A stretch of DNA of 64,000 nt from Limnoperna fortunei (taxonomy: Eukaryota > Mollusca > Bivalvia > Mytilida > Modiolidae), in NCBI GenBank assembly GCA_944474755.1, contig OX104122.1, positions 2,598,751-2,662,750 of the forward strand. The letters are read 5' to 3'. Both the position numbers and the translations under genes were made by a program. How positions within the stretch are numbered: position 1 is the first letter of the stretch; every line of letters starts with the position of its first letter. The notes below the pieces were generated by a model that searched no databases, was not told the DNA's origin, and worked only from the letters and a program-made list of their open reading frames with translations. Of the stretch, positions 1 through 11,495 are shown one piece after another.

Positions 1-293
1 AGTGCAAAATGTTGATCCCTTAAAGGAGCAACTTTGTCACATTTACAGGGAAAGGATTTGACTTCATTTTATAGGAGTTATCTCCCATTATATTTGTAAT
101 TTATTAGTTTTTCACATGTAACTCATTAACTATTAATGATAAAGGGAAAGTAAAGAGTACAAAATGTTGGTCTTTTGAATGAGCAACTTTGTTACATTTA
201 CAAGGAAAGGATTTGACTTCATTTTATTGGAGTTATCTCCCATTATATATGAAACTTATTGGTTTTTCACTTGTAACTCATTAACTATTAATG
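1..293 (+). repeat. 155-bp core monomers of E1
   Basis: About 1.9 monomers of the 155-bp repeat are visible. Each carries the conserved box TTATAGGAGTTATCTCCCAT and the motif GTGCAAAATGTTG. The array continues beyond the window start. Confidence 0.9.
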
Positions 294-670
294 ATAGAGG
301 CATGGAGTCTTCACCATAAACCCTCATGCCCTTTGACCTTGAAAACTTGTATGGGTCAAGGTCACGTACTAGTTTTTGACCTTTGCTATTTTTAAAGATA
401 TTGAAATTATTTTCTTCCTAAAATGTTCTATTAATAATTACAAGTAAATAAAGACATGGCGTTAAAAGTTTTATAAAACTTTTATTAGAGTTATCTCTCT
501 TAGAATGCCAATCTGTAGCAAATAATATAAAATAATTTCTATTTTAAATATTTATAACAAAGTTATAACATTTTGCAAAAAGATGATTATTTTAAATGTC
601 ATCATGTAATACAAAATTAAAATTAATATGGAAAGACCCTCAAATGTTCAACCGAACAGTTGATCTTTAA
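1..670 (+). mobile_element. E1: partial Helentron/pearl-like element, 3' part only
   Basis: This copy runs off the left window edge. What is visible is about two 155-bp core monomers (1-293) and then the tail (294-670). The tail has the GGCATGGAGTCTTCACC segment, one AGGTCA-type half-site pair, an AT-rich stretch, GGAAAGACC, and a short imperfect hairpin at 641-662 (CAAATGTTC/GAACAGTTG). It ends in CTTTAA, where E2 begins. The layout matches the non-autonomous Helentron-associated 'pearl' elements known from bivalves. That family call rests on architecture and memory. Confidence 0.6.
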
Positions 671-1085
671 TTGTTCTGATTATTATTATTATTATTCTTT
701 TCTCTTTTCTTCCGCCAACTTATTTCGGTGTCTGGTTTTTTTACTTCGCGACATGTCGCTTTGATATTTTATATCTGATATCGGTTACCCATTGCGCTTT
801 CGCAGTTCACCCTGACTGACCGCAGCCTTTTCATTTACGGAGTTATCTCCCCTTTTACTAAAAAGCTTGTTCATGCTACTCCTCCTAAACCAAAAAAGAT
901 AGCAATACCAAACCTTTACCAAAATGTGTCCTATATCCTTGCGCAATTTTGGGACAGATTGATTGAAGGGTTCTGACGACATCTTATAGGAGTTATCTCC
1001 CTTTAAATAAAAGTAGTAAGTGATATTCAAACAAATCTCAACAACTAAAAGAGATAGAGGCCTGGGGTTTTCACCATTGATCATC

Positions 1086-1132
1086 TTAACCTTTGACCTT
1101 GAAAATGGACACAAGGTCAAAGGTCAAGGTCA
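1086..1132. promoter_or_regulatory. AGGTCA palindrome in E2 head (nuclear-receptor-like)
   Basis: The right arm carries three AGGTCA half-sites (1114, 1121, 1127). The first two form a DR1 (AGGTCAAAGGTCA), and the third is in a TCAAGGTCA context. The left arm is the inverted copy with one mismatch (TTAACC for TTGACC). Binding is inferred from motif only. Confidence 0.4.
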
Positions 1133-1204
1133 CGTTCTAAATTTTGCTATTTGCTTGTTCGCGCTACTCCTCTGAAACGGTAAAAGATAGATAAACACTT
1201 ATTG

Positions 1205-2277
1205 AGAGTAAAATGTTCGTCTTATTAAGACGCAACTTTGTCACATTTGGAGCGAAGTAATTTGACTTCACATTAGGGGAGTTATCCCCCATTATATATG
1301 TAACTGATTGGTTTTTCACATGGTACTCATTACCTATTAATGATAAAGGGAAACGAAAGAGTGCAAAATGTTGGTCTCTTAAAGGAGCAACTTTTTTACA
1401 TTTATCGGGAAAGGATTTGACTTCATTTTATAGGAGTTATCTCCCATTATATATGTAACTTTTTAGTTTTTTACAGGTTACTCATTCACTGTTAATGATA
1501 AAGGGAAACTAAAGAGTGCAAAATGTTGACCTGTTAAATGAGCAACTTTGTTTCATTTACATGTAAAGGATTTGACTTCATTTTATAGGAGTTATCTCCC
1601 ATTATATAAGTAACTTATTGGTTTTTTACAGGTTACTCATTAACTATTAATGATAAAGGGAAACTAAAGAGTGCAAAATGTTGGCCTCTTAAAGGAGCAA
1701 CTTTGTTACATTTACATGTAAAGGATTTGACTTCATTTTATAGGAGTTATCTCCCATTGTATATGTAACTGATTGGTTTTTCACTTGGTACTCATTAACT
1801 ATTAATGATAGAGGAAAACGAAAGAGTGCAAAATGTTGATCTCTTAAAGGAGCAACTTTAATACATTTAAAGGGAAAGGATTTGACTTCATTTTATAGGA
1901 GTTATCTCCCATTATATATGTAACTTATTGGTTTTTCACATGTTACTCATTAACTATTAATGATAAAGGGAAACGAAAGAGTGCAAAATGTTGGTCTCTT
2001 AAAGGAGCAACTTTGTTACATTTATAGGGAAAGGATTTGACTTCATTTTATAGGAGTTATCTCCCATTATATATGTAACTGATTGGTTTTTCAAATGGTA
2101 CTCATTAACTATTAATGATAGAGGGAAACTAAAGAGTGCAAAATGTTGATCTCTTAAAGGAACAACTTTCTAACATTTACAGGAAAAGGATTTAACTTCA
2201 TTTTATAGGAGTTATCTCCCATTATATATGTAACTTATTGGTTTTTCACTTGTAACTCATTAACTACTAATGATAAA
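1205..2277 (+). repeat. 155-bp core array of E2, about 7 monomers
   Basis: The spacing between successive GTGCAAAATG motifs is 155 bp (for example 1981 to 2136). Monomers alternate roughly between a type with AAAGGGAAACGAAAG plus TTGGTC and a type with GAGGGAAACTAAAG plus TTGATC. The first monomer is divergent (GAGTAAAATGTTCGTC), and the last runs into the tail about 15 bp short of a full unit. Confidence 0.92.
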
Positions 2278-3125
2278 GGCATGGGGTCTTCACCATAGAC
2301 CCTCATGACCTTTGACCTTGAAAACTTGTATGGGTCAAGGTAACGTACTAGTTTTTGACCTTTGCTATTTTTAAAGATATTGAAATTATTTTCGTCTTAA
2401 ATTGTTCTATTCATAATTACGAGTAAATAAAGACATGGCGTTAAAAGTTGTATAAAATTTTTATAAGAGTTATCTCTCTTAGAATGCCAATCTGTAGCAA
2501 ATAATATAAAATAATTTCTTTTTTAAATATTTATAGCAAAGTTATAACATTTTGCAAAAAGATGATTATTTTAAATGTCATCATGTAATACAAAATTAAA
2601 ATTAATATGGAAAGACCCTCAAATGTTCAACCGAACAGTTGATCTTTAATATTATTATTACTTTTCTTCCGATCTAAAATTCAATTTAGTGCTGCCAAAA
2701 AGTTTTTTATCCGATCGAGCTGAAAATTTGGCGGTGTGATGGATACCCCGTGGGCTTTCTCCCATTAACCCTGTTAGCACGCCCCGTCAAAAATGAGGGC
2801 GTGGCAGGGACCCCCCATGAAAACGTTGTTATCACATCTCCTCCTAAGGCACACAAAATGGTACAATAAAATGGACGCCGATTGCATCTGGGATCGATGT
2901 CCTCGAATTGTCGATAGGTAGAAAATCGCTGGGCGCAACCAGTAAAAAGTTACCAGTCGTGCAAGTCCAACACCACTTTTTATGTAAAAATCGTGATTTC
3001 CCGAAAAACGATGCATCCCAGCTGTTTGAAACCCTCGCCATTCGCTTTAGAATGTCGATTTCAGTCTAAAAATGTCTTTCCGTAACGTGTACGAGTCAAT
3101 AAATCCTTAAAATCCCACATTGAAA

Positions 3126-3131
3126 CACGTG
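3126..3131. promoter_or_regulatory. CACGTG E-box motif in E3
   Basis: A perfect CACGTG hexamer in ACACGTGACC, one of two in this element. Motif evidence only; it may be chance. Confidence 0.2.
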
Positions 3132-3548
3132 ACCACCCCTCCCCCCCAGCCACGTAAATTTCGTCTGTCGTGATGTCCGTTTCAGCCATCGTCAGTGAAT
3201 GACAGTGTAAATCGTGTGCCAACAAGTTGTTCTAACTGTCCGAACTGCATTTTACCTGAAACAATAACAAATTGAAACAATTTCCGACGTCACTTTTTTG
3301 TGTATTCCATCGTCTGCTACGTGCCTCGTGTAATTATTTTACAGTGTAAAATTCCACTGAAATAAAATTAAAAAGTCTTTTATTAATTGTCGGCTTGCTC
3401 TGTTGATATTAATCCGTGCCGTGTCGTCCTGAAATAAACAATCACTGAGATTAAAGATCGTGCATCATGTCATATATAGGTCTGTTCAGACCATCGTAAC
3501 TCCCTGTTGTGGTAAAATAAAACTATCTCCGTGATATTATATAACAAT

Positions 3549-3558
3549 GTCACGTGAC
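3549..3558. promoter_or_regulatory. GTCACGTGAC palindrome in E3
   Basis: A perfect 10-bp palindrome that matches the bHLH-zip (TFEB/MITF/USF-type) binding consensus. There is no gene nearby in the window, so function is unknown. Confidence 0.25.
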
Positions 3559-3743
3559 TCCAGCTAGTTCATTTCTTTGTCTTTTACCATAAATCTGTTT
3601 CTCGGCTCCTACAAGTCAAGAAAACGCATTAAAATACAAAACACCCAGTTCAAACAGAAAAATAAACAAACAAACAAATAAACAAAAAAACTGGTTCCCG
3701 GCTTTTATATAATCATAGTTGCATATAAAACTATGAACCCAAA

Positions 3744-3823
3744 AAGGGCCCAACTCTCCACCCAGGGACAGCATGTCAAAAACAATATATCATGCTGGCC
3801 CTGGGGTGGAGGGGCCGGGCCCT
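3744..3823. repeat. GC-rich imperfect inverted repeat in E3
   Basis: The left arm (3,744-3,775, AAGGGCCC...GCATG) and right arm (3,791-3,823, CATGC...GGGCCCTT) are imperfect reverse complements of about 32 bp around a short AT-rich loop. A T run and, at about 3,878-3,892, a C/G homopolymer follow. It would form a stable hairpin in single-stranded DNA or RNA. Confidence 0.75.
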
Positions 3824-4043
3824 TTTTTTTTCTTCAATTTTGTAATTAGAACGTTCTAGAAACAATAGAATAGAACCCCCGGGGGGGGGGGATACGGGTA
3901 TATTACGATTACGATGTAAAATGATAGATTTTCACCCTCTGGGGCCTCTTGTTTAACGTTTAACGCCAGTTTTTCCTATAGAAACGATAACGAGGGAAAG
4001 ACCTTCCTGTGCATTTGTTCTACTGAACAAATGTCCTTTTATT

Positions 4044-4073
4044 AGGTCTTTCCACCTTTCTGTGGAAAGACCT
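4044..4073. other. 5' terminal hairpin of E4
   Basis: A perfect 12-bp stem (AGGTCTTTCCAC / GTGGAAAGACCT) with loop CTTTCT. The same 30 nt recurs at 13,406, 18,484 and 27,633, and a variant lies at 26,124. It marks an intact element start. Confidence 0.9.
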
Positions 4074-4495
4074 ATAGTTATTGTTCTGATTATTATTATT
4101 ATTATTCTTTTCTCTTTTCTTCCGCCAACTTATTTCGGTGTCTGGTTTTTTCACTTCGCGACATGTCGCTTTGATATTTTATATCTGATATCGGTTACCC
4201 ATTGCGCTTTCTCAGTTCACCCTGACTGACCGCACCCTTTTCCTTTTAGGAGTTATCTCCCCTTTTACTAAAAAGCTTGTTCATACTACTCCTCCTAAAC
4301 CAAAAAAGATAGCAATACCAAACCTGTACCAAAATGTGTCCTATATCCTTGCGCAACTTTGGTTCAGATTGATTGAAGGGTTCTGACGACATCTTATAGG
4401 AGTTATCTCCCTTTAAATAAAAGTAGTAAGTGATATTCAAACAAATCTCAACAACTAAAAGAGATAGAGGCCTGGGGTCTTCACCATAAATCATC

Positions 4496-4542
4496 TTGAC
4501 CTTTGACCTTGAAAATGGACACAAGGTCAAAGGTCAAGGTCA
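4496..4542. promoter_or_regulatory. AGGTCA palindrome in E4 head
   Basis: A perfect 16-bp inverted repeat, TTGACCTTTGACCTTG (4,496-4,511) and its complement (4,522-4,537). Each arm is a DR1 of AGGTCA half-sites. A third half-site in TCAAGGTCA context follows at 4,537-4,542. It resembles RXR/HNF4-type DR1 and ERR/NR5A-type extended sites by motif only. Confidence 0.45.
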
Positions 4543-4615
4543 CGTTCTAAATTTTGACATTTGATTGTTCGCGCTACTCCTCTGAAATGGTAAGAGATAG
4601 ATAAACACTTATTGA

Positions 4616-7600
4616 GAGTAAAATGTTCGTCTTATTAAGACGCAACTTTGTCACGTTTGAAGCGAAGTAATTTGACTTCATTTTATAGGAGTTACCTCCC
4701 ATTATATATGTAACTGATTGGTTTTTCACATGGTACTCATTAACTATTAATGATAGAGGGAAAGTAAAGAGTGCAAAATGTTGATCTCTAATAGGAGCAA
4801 CTTTGTGACATTAACAGGTAAAGGATTTGACTTCATGTTATAGGAGTTATCTCCCATTATATATGTAACTTATTGGTTTTTTACATGTTACTTATTAACT
4901 ATTAATGATAAAGGGAAACGAAAGAGTGCAAAATGTTGGTCTCTTAAAGGAGCAACTTTGTTACATTTATAGGGAAAGGATTTGACTTTATTTTATAGGA
5001 GTTATCTCCCATTATATATTTAACTGATTGGTTTTTCACATGGTACTCATTAACTATTAATTATAGAGGGAAAGTAAAGAGTGCAAAATGTTGATCTCTT
5101 AAAGGAGCAACTTTGTTACATTTACAGGAAAAGGATTTGACTTAATTTTATAGGAGTTATCTCCCATTGTAGATGTAACTGATTGGTTTTTCACATGGTA
5201 CTCATTAACTATTAATGATAGAGGGAAAAAAAAGAGTGCAAAATGTTGATCTCTTAAAGGAACAACATTCTCACATTTACAGGAAAAGGATTTGACTTCA
5301 TTTTATAGGAGTTATCTCCCATTATATATTTAACTGATTGGTTTTTCACATGGTACTCATTTATTATTAATCATAGAGGGAAAGTAAAGAGTGCACAATG
5401 TTGATCTCTTAAAGGAGCAACTTTGTTACATTTATAGCGAAAGGATTTGACTTCATTTTATAGGAGTTATCTCCCATTATATATTTAACTGATTGGTTTT
5501 TAACATGGTACTCATTTATTATTAATGATAGTGGGAAAGTAAAGAGTGCAAAATGTTGACCTCTTAAAGGAGCAACTTTGGTACATTTACAGGAAAAGTA
5601 TTTGACTTCATTTTATAGGAGTTATCTCCCATTATATATGTAACTTATTGGTTTTTTACATGTTACTCATTAACTATTAATGATAAAGGGAAACGAAAGA
5701 GTGCAAAATGTTGGTCTCTTAAAGGAGCAACTTTGTTACATTTGTAGGGAAAGGATTTGACTTCATTTTATAGGAGTTATCTCCCATTATATATGTCACT
5801 GATTGGTTTTTCACATGGTACTCATTAACTATTAACGATAGAGGGAAACTAAAGAGTGCAAAATGTTGATCTCTTAAAGGAGCAACTATGTTAAATTTAC
5901 AGGGAAAGGATTTGACTTCATTTTATAGGAGTTATCTCCCATTATATGTGTAATTTATTAGTTTTTCACATGTAACTCATTAACTATTAATGATAAAGGG
6001 AAACGAAAGAGTGCAAAATGTTGGTCTCTTAAAGGAGCAACTTTGTTACATTTATAGGTAAAGGATTTGACTTCATTTTATAGGAGTTATCTCCCATTAT
6101 ATATTTAACTGATTGGTTTTTAACATGTTACTCATTAACTATTAATGATAAAGGGAAACGAGAGAGTGCAAAATGTTGGTCTCTTAAAGGAGCAACTTTG
6201 TTACATTTACAGGGAAAGGATTTGACTTCATTTTATAGGAGTTATCTCCCTTTATATATGTAACTTATTGGTTTTTTTACATGTTACTCATTAACTATTA
6301 ATGATAAAGGGAAACTAAAGAGTGCAAAATGTTGATCTCTTAAAGGAGCAACTTTGTTACTTAACAGGTAAAGGATTTGACTTAATTTTATAAGAGTTAT
6401 CTCCCATTATATATGTAACTTATTAGTTTTTAACATGTTACTCATTAACTATTAACTATAAAGGGAAGCGAAAGAGTGCAAAATGTTTGTCTCTTAAAGG
6501 AGCAACTTTGTTACATTTGTAGGGAAAGGATTTGACTTCATTTTATAGGAGTTATCTCCCATTATATATGTAACTGATTGGTTTTTCACATGGTACTCAT
6601 TAACTATTAATGATAGAGGGAAACTAAAGAGTGCAAAATGTTGACCTCTTAAAGGAGCAACTTTGGTACATTTACAGGAAAAGTATTTGACTTCATTTTA
6701 TAGGAGTTATCTCCCATTATATATGTAACTTATTGGTTTTTTACATGTTACTCATTAACTATTAATGATAAAGGGAAACGAAAGAGTGCAAAATGTTGGT
6801 CTCTTAAAGGAGCAACTTTGTTACATTTGTAGGGAAAGGATTTGACTTCATTTTATAGGAGTTATCTCCCATTATATATGTCACTGATTGGTTTTTCACA
6901 TGGTACTCATTAACTATTAACGATAGAGGGAAACTAAAGAGTGCAAAATGTTGATCTCTTAAAGGAGCAACTATGTTAAATTTACAGGGAAAGGATTTGA
7001 CTTCATTTTATAGGAGTTATCTCCCATTATATGTGTAATTTATTAGTTTTTCACATGTAACTCATTAACTATTAATGATAAAGGGAAACGAAAGAGTGCA
7101 AAATGTTGGTCTCTTAAAGGAGCAACTTTGTTACATTTATAGGTAAAGGATTTGACTTCATTTTATAGGAGTTATCTCCCATTATATATTTAACTGATTG
7201 GTTTTTAACATGTTACTCATTAACTATTAATGATAAAGGGAAACGAGAGAGTGCAAAATGTTGGTCTCTTAAAGGAGCAACTTTGTTACATTTACAGGGA
7301 AAGGATTTGACTTCATTTTATAGGAGTTATCTCCCTTTATATATGTAACTTATTGGTTTTTTTACATGTTACTCATTAACTATTAATGATAAAGGGAAAC
7401 TAAAGAGTGCAAAATGTCGATCTCTTAAAGGAGCAACTTTGTTACTTAACAGGTAAAGGATTTGACTTAATTTTATAAGAGTTATCTCCCATTATATATG
7501 TAACTTATTAGTTTTTAACATGTTACTCATTAACTATTAACTATAAAGGGAAGCGAAAGAGTGCAAAATGTTTGTCTCTTAAAGGAGCAACTTTGTTACA

Positions 7601-8167
7601 TTTGTAGGGAAAGGATTTGACTTCATTTTATAGGAGTTATCTCCCATTATATATGTAACTGATTGGTTTTTCACATGGTACTCATTAACTATTAATGATA
7701 GAGGGAAACTAAAGAGTGCAAAATGTTAATCTCTTAAAGGAGCAACTTTGTTACATTTACAGGGAAAGGATTTGACTTCATTTTATAGGAGTTATCTCCC
7801 ATTATATTTGTGATTTATTTGTTTTTCACATGTAAGTCATTAACTATTAATGATAAAGGGAAAGTGAAGAGTGCAAAATGTTGGTCTTTTACAGGAGCAA
7901 ATTTGTTACATTTGCAGGGAAAGGATTTGACTTCATTTTATAGGAGTTATCTCCCATTATATATGTAACTTACTGGGTTTTTTTTACATGTTACTCATTA
8001 ACTATTAATGATAGAGGGAAACTAAAGAGTGCAAAATGTTGATCTCTTAAAGGAGCAACTTCGTTACATTACAGGGAAAGGATTTGACTTCATTTTATAG
8101 GAGTTATCTCCCATTATATATGTAATTTTAAGGTTTTTCACTTGTAACTCATTAACCATTTATGATA
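4616..8167 (+). repeat. 155-bp core array of E4, about 23 monomers, with a 1,085-bp higher-order duplication
   Basis: The period is 155 bp. A block of seven monomers (5,555-6,639) is repeated directly as 6,640-7,724. The offset is exactly 1,085 bp, and shared private variants mark both copies (CTTTGGTACATTT, CTATGTTAAATT, GTTACTTAACAGG). This points to a recent tandem duplication of seven units. Confidence 0.92.
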
Positions 8168-8944
8168 GATGCATGGGGTCTTCACCATAGACCCTCATGC
8201 CCTTTGACCTTGAAAACTTGCATGGGTCAAGGTCACGTACTAGTTTTTGACCTTTGCTATTTTCAAAGATATTGAAATGAATTTCTTCTTAAAATGTTCT
8301 ATTAATAATTACGAGTAAATTAAGACATGCCGTGAAAAGTTGTATCAAAATTTTATAAGAGTTATCTCTCTTTGAAACCTAATCTGTAGCAAATAATACC
8401 AAATAATTTCTTTTTTAAATATTTATAGCAAAATTATAACATTTCGCAAAAAGTTAATTATTTTGAACGTCATCGCGTAATACAAAATGAATATTAGTAT
8501 GGAAAGACCCTCAAATGTTCAACCGAACAGTTGATCTTTAATTATTATTATTATTATTTTCTCTTTTCTTCCGCCAACTTATTTCGATGTCTGGTTTTTT
8601 CACTTCGCGACATGTCGCTTTGATATTTTATATCTGATATCGGTTACCCATTGCGCTTTCGCAGTTCACCCTGACTGACCGCACCCTTTTCCTTTACGGA
8701 GTTATCTCCCCTTTTACTAAAAAGCTTGTTCCTGCTACTCCTCCTAAAACAAAAAAGATAGCAATACCAAACCTTTACCAAAATGTGTCCTATATCCTTG
8801 CGCAACTTTGGGACAGATTGATTGAAGGGTTCTGATGACATGTTATAGGAGTTATCTCCCTTTAAATAAAAGTATTAAGTGATATTCAAACAAATCTCAG
8901 CAACTAAAAGAGATAGAGGCCTGGGGTCTTCACTTTAGACCATC

Positions 8945-8991
8945 TTGACCTTTGACCTTGAAAACGGACACAAGGTCAAAGGTCAAGGTCA
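8945..8991. promoter_or_regulatory. AGGTCA palindrome in E5 head
   Basis: Perfect 16-bp inverted DR1 arms (8,945-8,960 and 8,971-8,986) plus a third AGGTCA at 8,986-8,991. Motif evidence only. Confidence 0.42.
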
Positions 8992-9062
8992 CGTTCTAAA
9001 TTTTGACATTTGCTTGTGTCCGCTACTCCTCTGAAACGGTAAAAGATAGATAAACACTTATC

Positions 9063-10602
9063 GAGAGTAAAATGTTCTTCTTATTAAGGCGCAACTTTGT
9101 CACATTTGGAGCGAAGTGATTTGACTTCATTTTATAGGAGTTATCTCCCATTATATATGTAACTGATTGGTTTTTCACATAGTACTCATAAACTATAAAT
9201 GACAGAGGGAAAGGAAAGAGTGCAAAATGTTGATCTCCTAAAGGAGCAACTTTGTTACATTTACAGAAAAAGGATTTGACTTCATTTTATAGGAGTTATC
9301 TCCCATTATATATGTAACTTATTGGTTTTTTACACGTTACTCATTAACTATTAATGATACAAGGAAACTAAAGAGTGCAAAATGTTGGTCTTTTAAAGGA
9401 GCAACTTTGTTACATTTCCAGGGAAAGGATTTGACTTCATTTTATAGGAGTTATCTCCCATTATATATGTAACTTATTGGTTTTTCACATGTTACTCATT
9501 AACTATTGATGATAAAGGGAAACTAAAGAGTGCAAAATGTTGATCTTTTAAAGGAGCAACTTTGTTACTTTTAAAGGGAAAGGATTTGACTTCATTTTAT
9601 AGGAGTAATCTCCCATTATATATGTAACTGATTTGTTTTTTACATGTTACTCATTACCTATTAATGATAAAGGGAAACTATAGAGTGCAAAATGTTGGTC
9701 TTTTAATGGAGCAACTTTGTTACATTTACAAGGAAAGGATTTGACTTCATTTTATAGGAGTTATCTCCCATTATATATGTAACTTATTGGTTTTTCACAT
9801 GTTACTCATTAACTATTAATGATAAAGGGAAACTAAAGAGTGCAAAATGTTGGACTTTTAATGGAGCAACTTTGTTAGATTCTCAAGGAAATGATTTGAC
9901 TTCATTTTATAGGAGTTATCTCCCATTAAATATGTAACTTATTGGTTTTTCACATGTTACTCATTAACTATTAATGATAAAGGTAAACTAAAGAGTGCAA
10001 AATGTTGGTATTTTAATGGAGCAACTTTGTTACATTTACAAGGAAAGGATTTGACTTCATTTTATAGGAGTTATCTCCCATTATATATGTAACTTATTCC
10101 TTTTTCACATGTTACTCATTAACATTTGATGATAAAGGGAAACGAAAGAGTGCAAAATGTTGGTCTCTTAAAGGCGCAACTTTGTTACGTTTTTAGGGAA
10201 AGGATTTGACTTCATTTTATAGGAGTTATCTCCCATTATAAATGTAACTGATTGGTTTTTCACATGGTACTCATTAACTATTAATGATAAAGGGAAACTA
10301 AAGAGTGCAAAATGTTGATCTCTTAAAGGAGAAACTTTGTTACATTTACAGGTAAAGGAGTTGACTTTATTTTATTGGAGTTATCTCCCATTATATATGT
10401 AACTGATTGGTTTTTCACATGGTACTCATTAACTATTAATGATAGAGGGAAACATAAGAGTGCAAAATGTTGATCTCTTAAAGGAGCAACTATGTTACAT
10501 TTACAGGGAAAGAATTTGACTTCATTTTATACGAGTTATCTCCCATTATATATGCAACTTATTGATTTTTTACACGTTACTCATTAACTAGTAATGATAG
10601 AG
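9063..10602 (+). repeat. 155-bp core array of E5, about 10 monomers
   Basis: 155-bp period. Monomers up to about 10,135 match the E6 array one for one, including the odd variants GTTAGATTCTCAAGG and TTATTCCTTTTTCAC. The arrays diverge after that point. Confidence 0.92.
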
Positions 10603-11375
10603 GCATGGGGTCTTAACCATAAATACTCATGCCCTTTGACCTTGAAAACTTGTATGGGTCAAGGTCACGTACTAGTTTTTGACCTTTGCTTTTTTTAAAG
10701 ATATTGAAATTATTTTCGTCCTAAAATGTTCTATTATTAATTTCGAGTAAACTAAGACATGGCATGAAAAGTTGTATAATACTTTTATAAGAGTTATCTC
10801 TCTCAGAATGACAATCAGCGGCAAATAATACAAAATATTTTTTTAAAATATTTATAGCAAAGTTATAGCATTTTGCAAAAAGATGATTATTTTAAATGTC
10901 ATCATGTAATACAAATTAAAACTAATGTGGAAAGACCCTCAAATGTTCAACCGAACAGTTGATCTTTAATTATTATTATTATTATTATTTTCTCTTTTCT
11001 TCCGCCAACTTATTTCGATGTCTGGTTTTTTCACTTCGCGACATGTCGCTTTGATATTTTATATCTGATATCGGTTACCCATTGCGCTTTCGCAGTTCAC
11101 CCTGACTGACCGCACCCTTTTCCTTTACGGAGTTATCTCCCCTTTTACTAAAAAGCTTGTTCCTGCTACTCCTCCTAAAACAAAAAAGATAGCAATACCA
11201 AACCTTTACCAAAATGTGTCCTATATCCTTGCGCAACTTTGGGACAGATTGATTGAAGGGTTCTGATGACATGTTATAGGAGTTATCTCCCTTTAAATAA
11301 AAGTATTAAGTGATATTCAAACAAATCTCAGCAACTAAAAGAGATAGAGGCCTGGGGTCTTCACTTTAGACCATC

Positions 11376-11422
11376 TTGACCTTTGACCTTGAAAACGGAC
11401 ACAAGGTCAAAGGTCAAGGTCA
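11376..11422. promoter_or_regulatory. AGGTCA palindrome in E6 head
   Basis: Same perfect inverted DR1 arms as E5 (11,376-11,391 and 11,402-11,417) with a third half-site at 11,417-11,422. Confidence 0.42.
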
Positions 11423-11495
11423 CGTTCTAAATTTTGACATTTGCTTGTGTCCGCTACTCCTCTGAAACGGTAAAAGATAGATAAACACTTATCGA

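Larger units (their letters stand above)
671..2650 (+). mobile_element. E2: Helentron/pearl-like element lacking its 5' hairpin
   Basis: The copy starts directly at TTGTTCTGATTATTATT, fused to the CTTTAA end of E1, so the 30-nt 5' hairpin seen in E4 is missing. The order is (TTA)n, head (about 690-1,204), seven 155-bp monomers (1,205-2,277), tail (2,278-2,650), GGAAAGACC, 3' hairpin and CTTTAAT. A minus-strand frame of 111 codons in the head (785-1120) recurs in other copies and is not treated as a gene. No transposase or Rep/helicase coding sequence is present, so the element is non-autonomous. Confidence 0.65.
2651..4043 (+). mobile_element. E3: divergent element of the same series with unrelated, GC-richer interior
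   Basis: It begins with ATTATTATTA and CTTTTCTTCCG, like the TTA-type copies. It ends with GGAAAGACC (3,995-4,003) and a clean hairpin at 4,012-4,033 (CATTTGTTC/GAACAAATG), then TTTTATT. The interior has no 155-bp array and is clearly richer in G and C between about 2,700 and 3,600. A short inverted repeat CACGCCC/GGGCGTG lies at 2,778-2,803. Small minus-strand frames (65-80 codons around 2,774-3,041) resemble nothing I recognise. The interior could be captured host sequence or a diverged element body. Confidence 0.5.
4044..8543 (+). mobile_element. E4: complete Helentron/pearl-like element (reference copy)
   Basis: All parts are present: 5' hairpin (4,044-4,073), TATAGTTATTGTTCTG, (TTA)n, head (to 4,615), 23 core monomers (4,616-8,167), and tail (8,168-8,543) with GGAAAGACC, 3' hairpin and CTTTAATT. 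The 5' hairpin arm AGGTCTTTCC is the inverted match of GGAAAGACC near the 3' end, so the element has short terminal/subterminal inverted repeats. It encodes no recognisable protein. The head contains two diverged copies of a module with GCTACTCCTC, a GGAGTTATCTCC box and an AGGTCA cluster. Length is 4.5 kb, set mainly by the array. Confidence 0.7.
8544..10971 (+). mobile_element. E5: Helentron/pearl-like element lacking its 5' hairpin
   Basis: The copy starts at (TTA)n directly after CTTTAATT of E4. Parts are head (to 9,062), ten core monomers (9,063-10,602) and tail (10,603-10,971). Its first ~1.6 kb is almost identical to E6 at an offset of about 2,431 bp; I saw two or three substitutions. 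The tail is diverged (GCAAATAATACAAAATATTT) relative to the E4 tail. Confidence 0.65.

Noticed and set aside
785..1120. 111-codon minus-strand frame, with relatives at 13,566, 16,153 and other heads
   Set aside because: It is part of the repeated element head, begins inside the AGGTCA palindrome, resembles no family I know, and is broken at varying places in other copies.
2774..3041. Overlapping 65- and 80-codon minus-strand frames in E3
   Set aside because: Short, overlapping, no motif or domain seen; the frames are of a size expected by chance in the less AT-rich segment.
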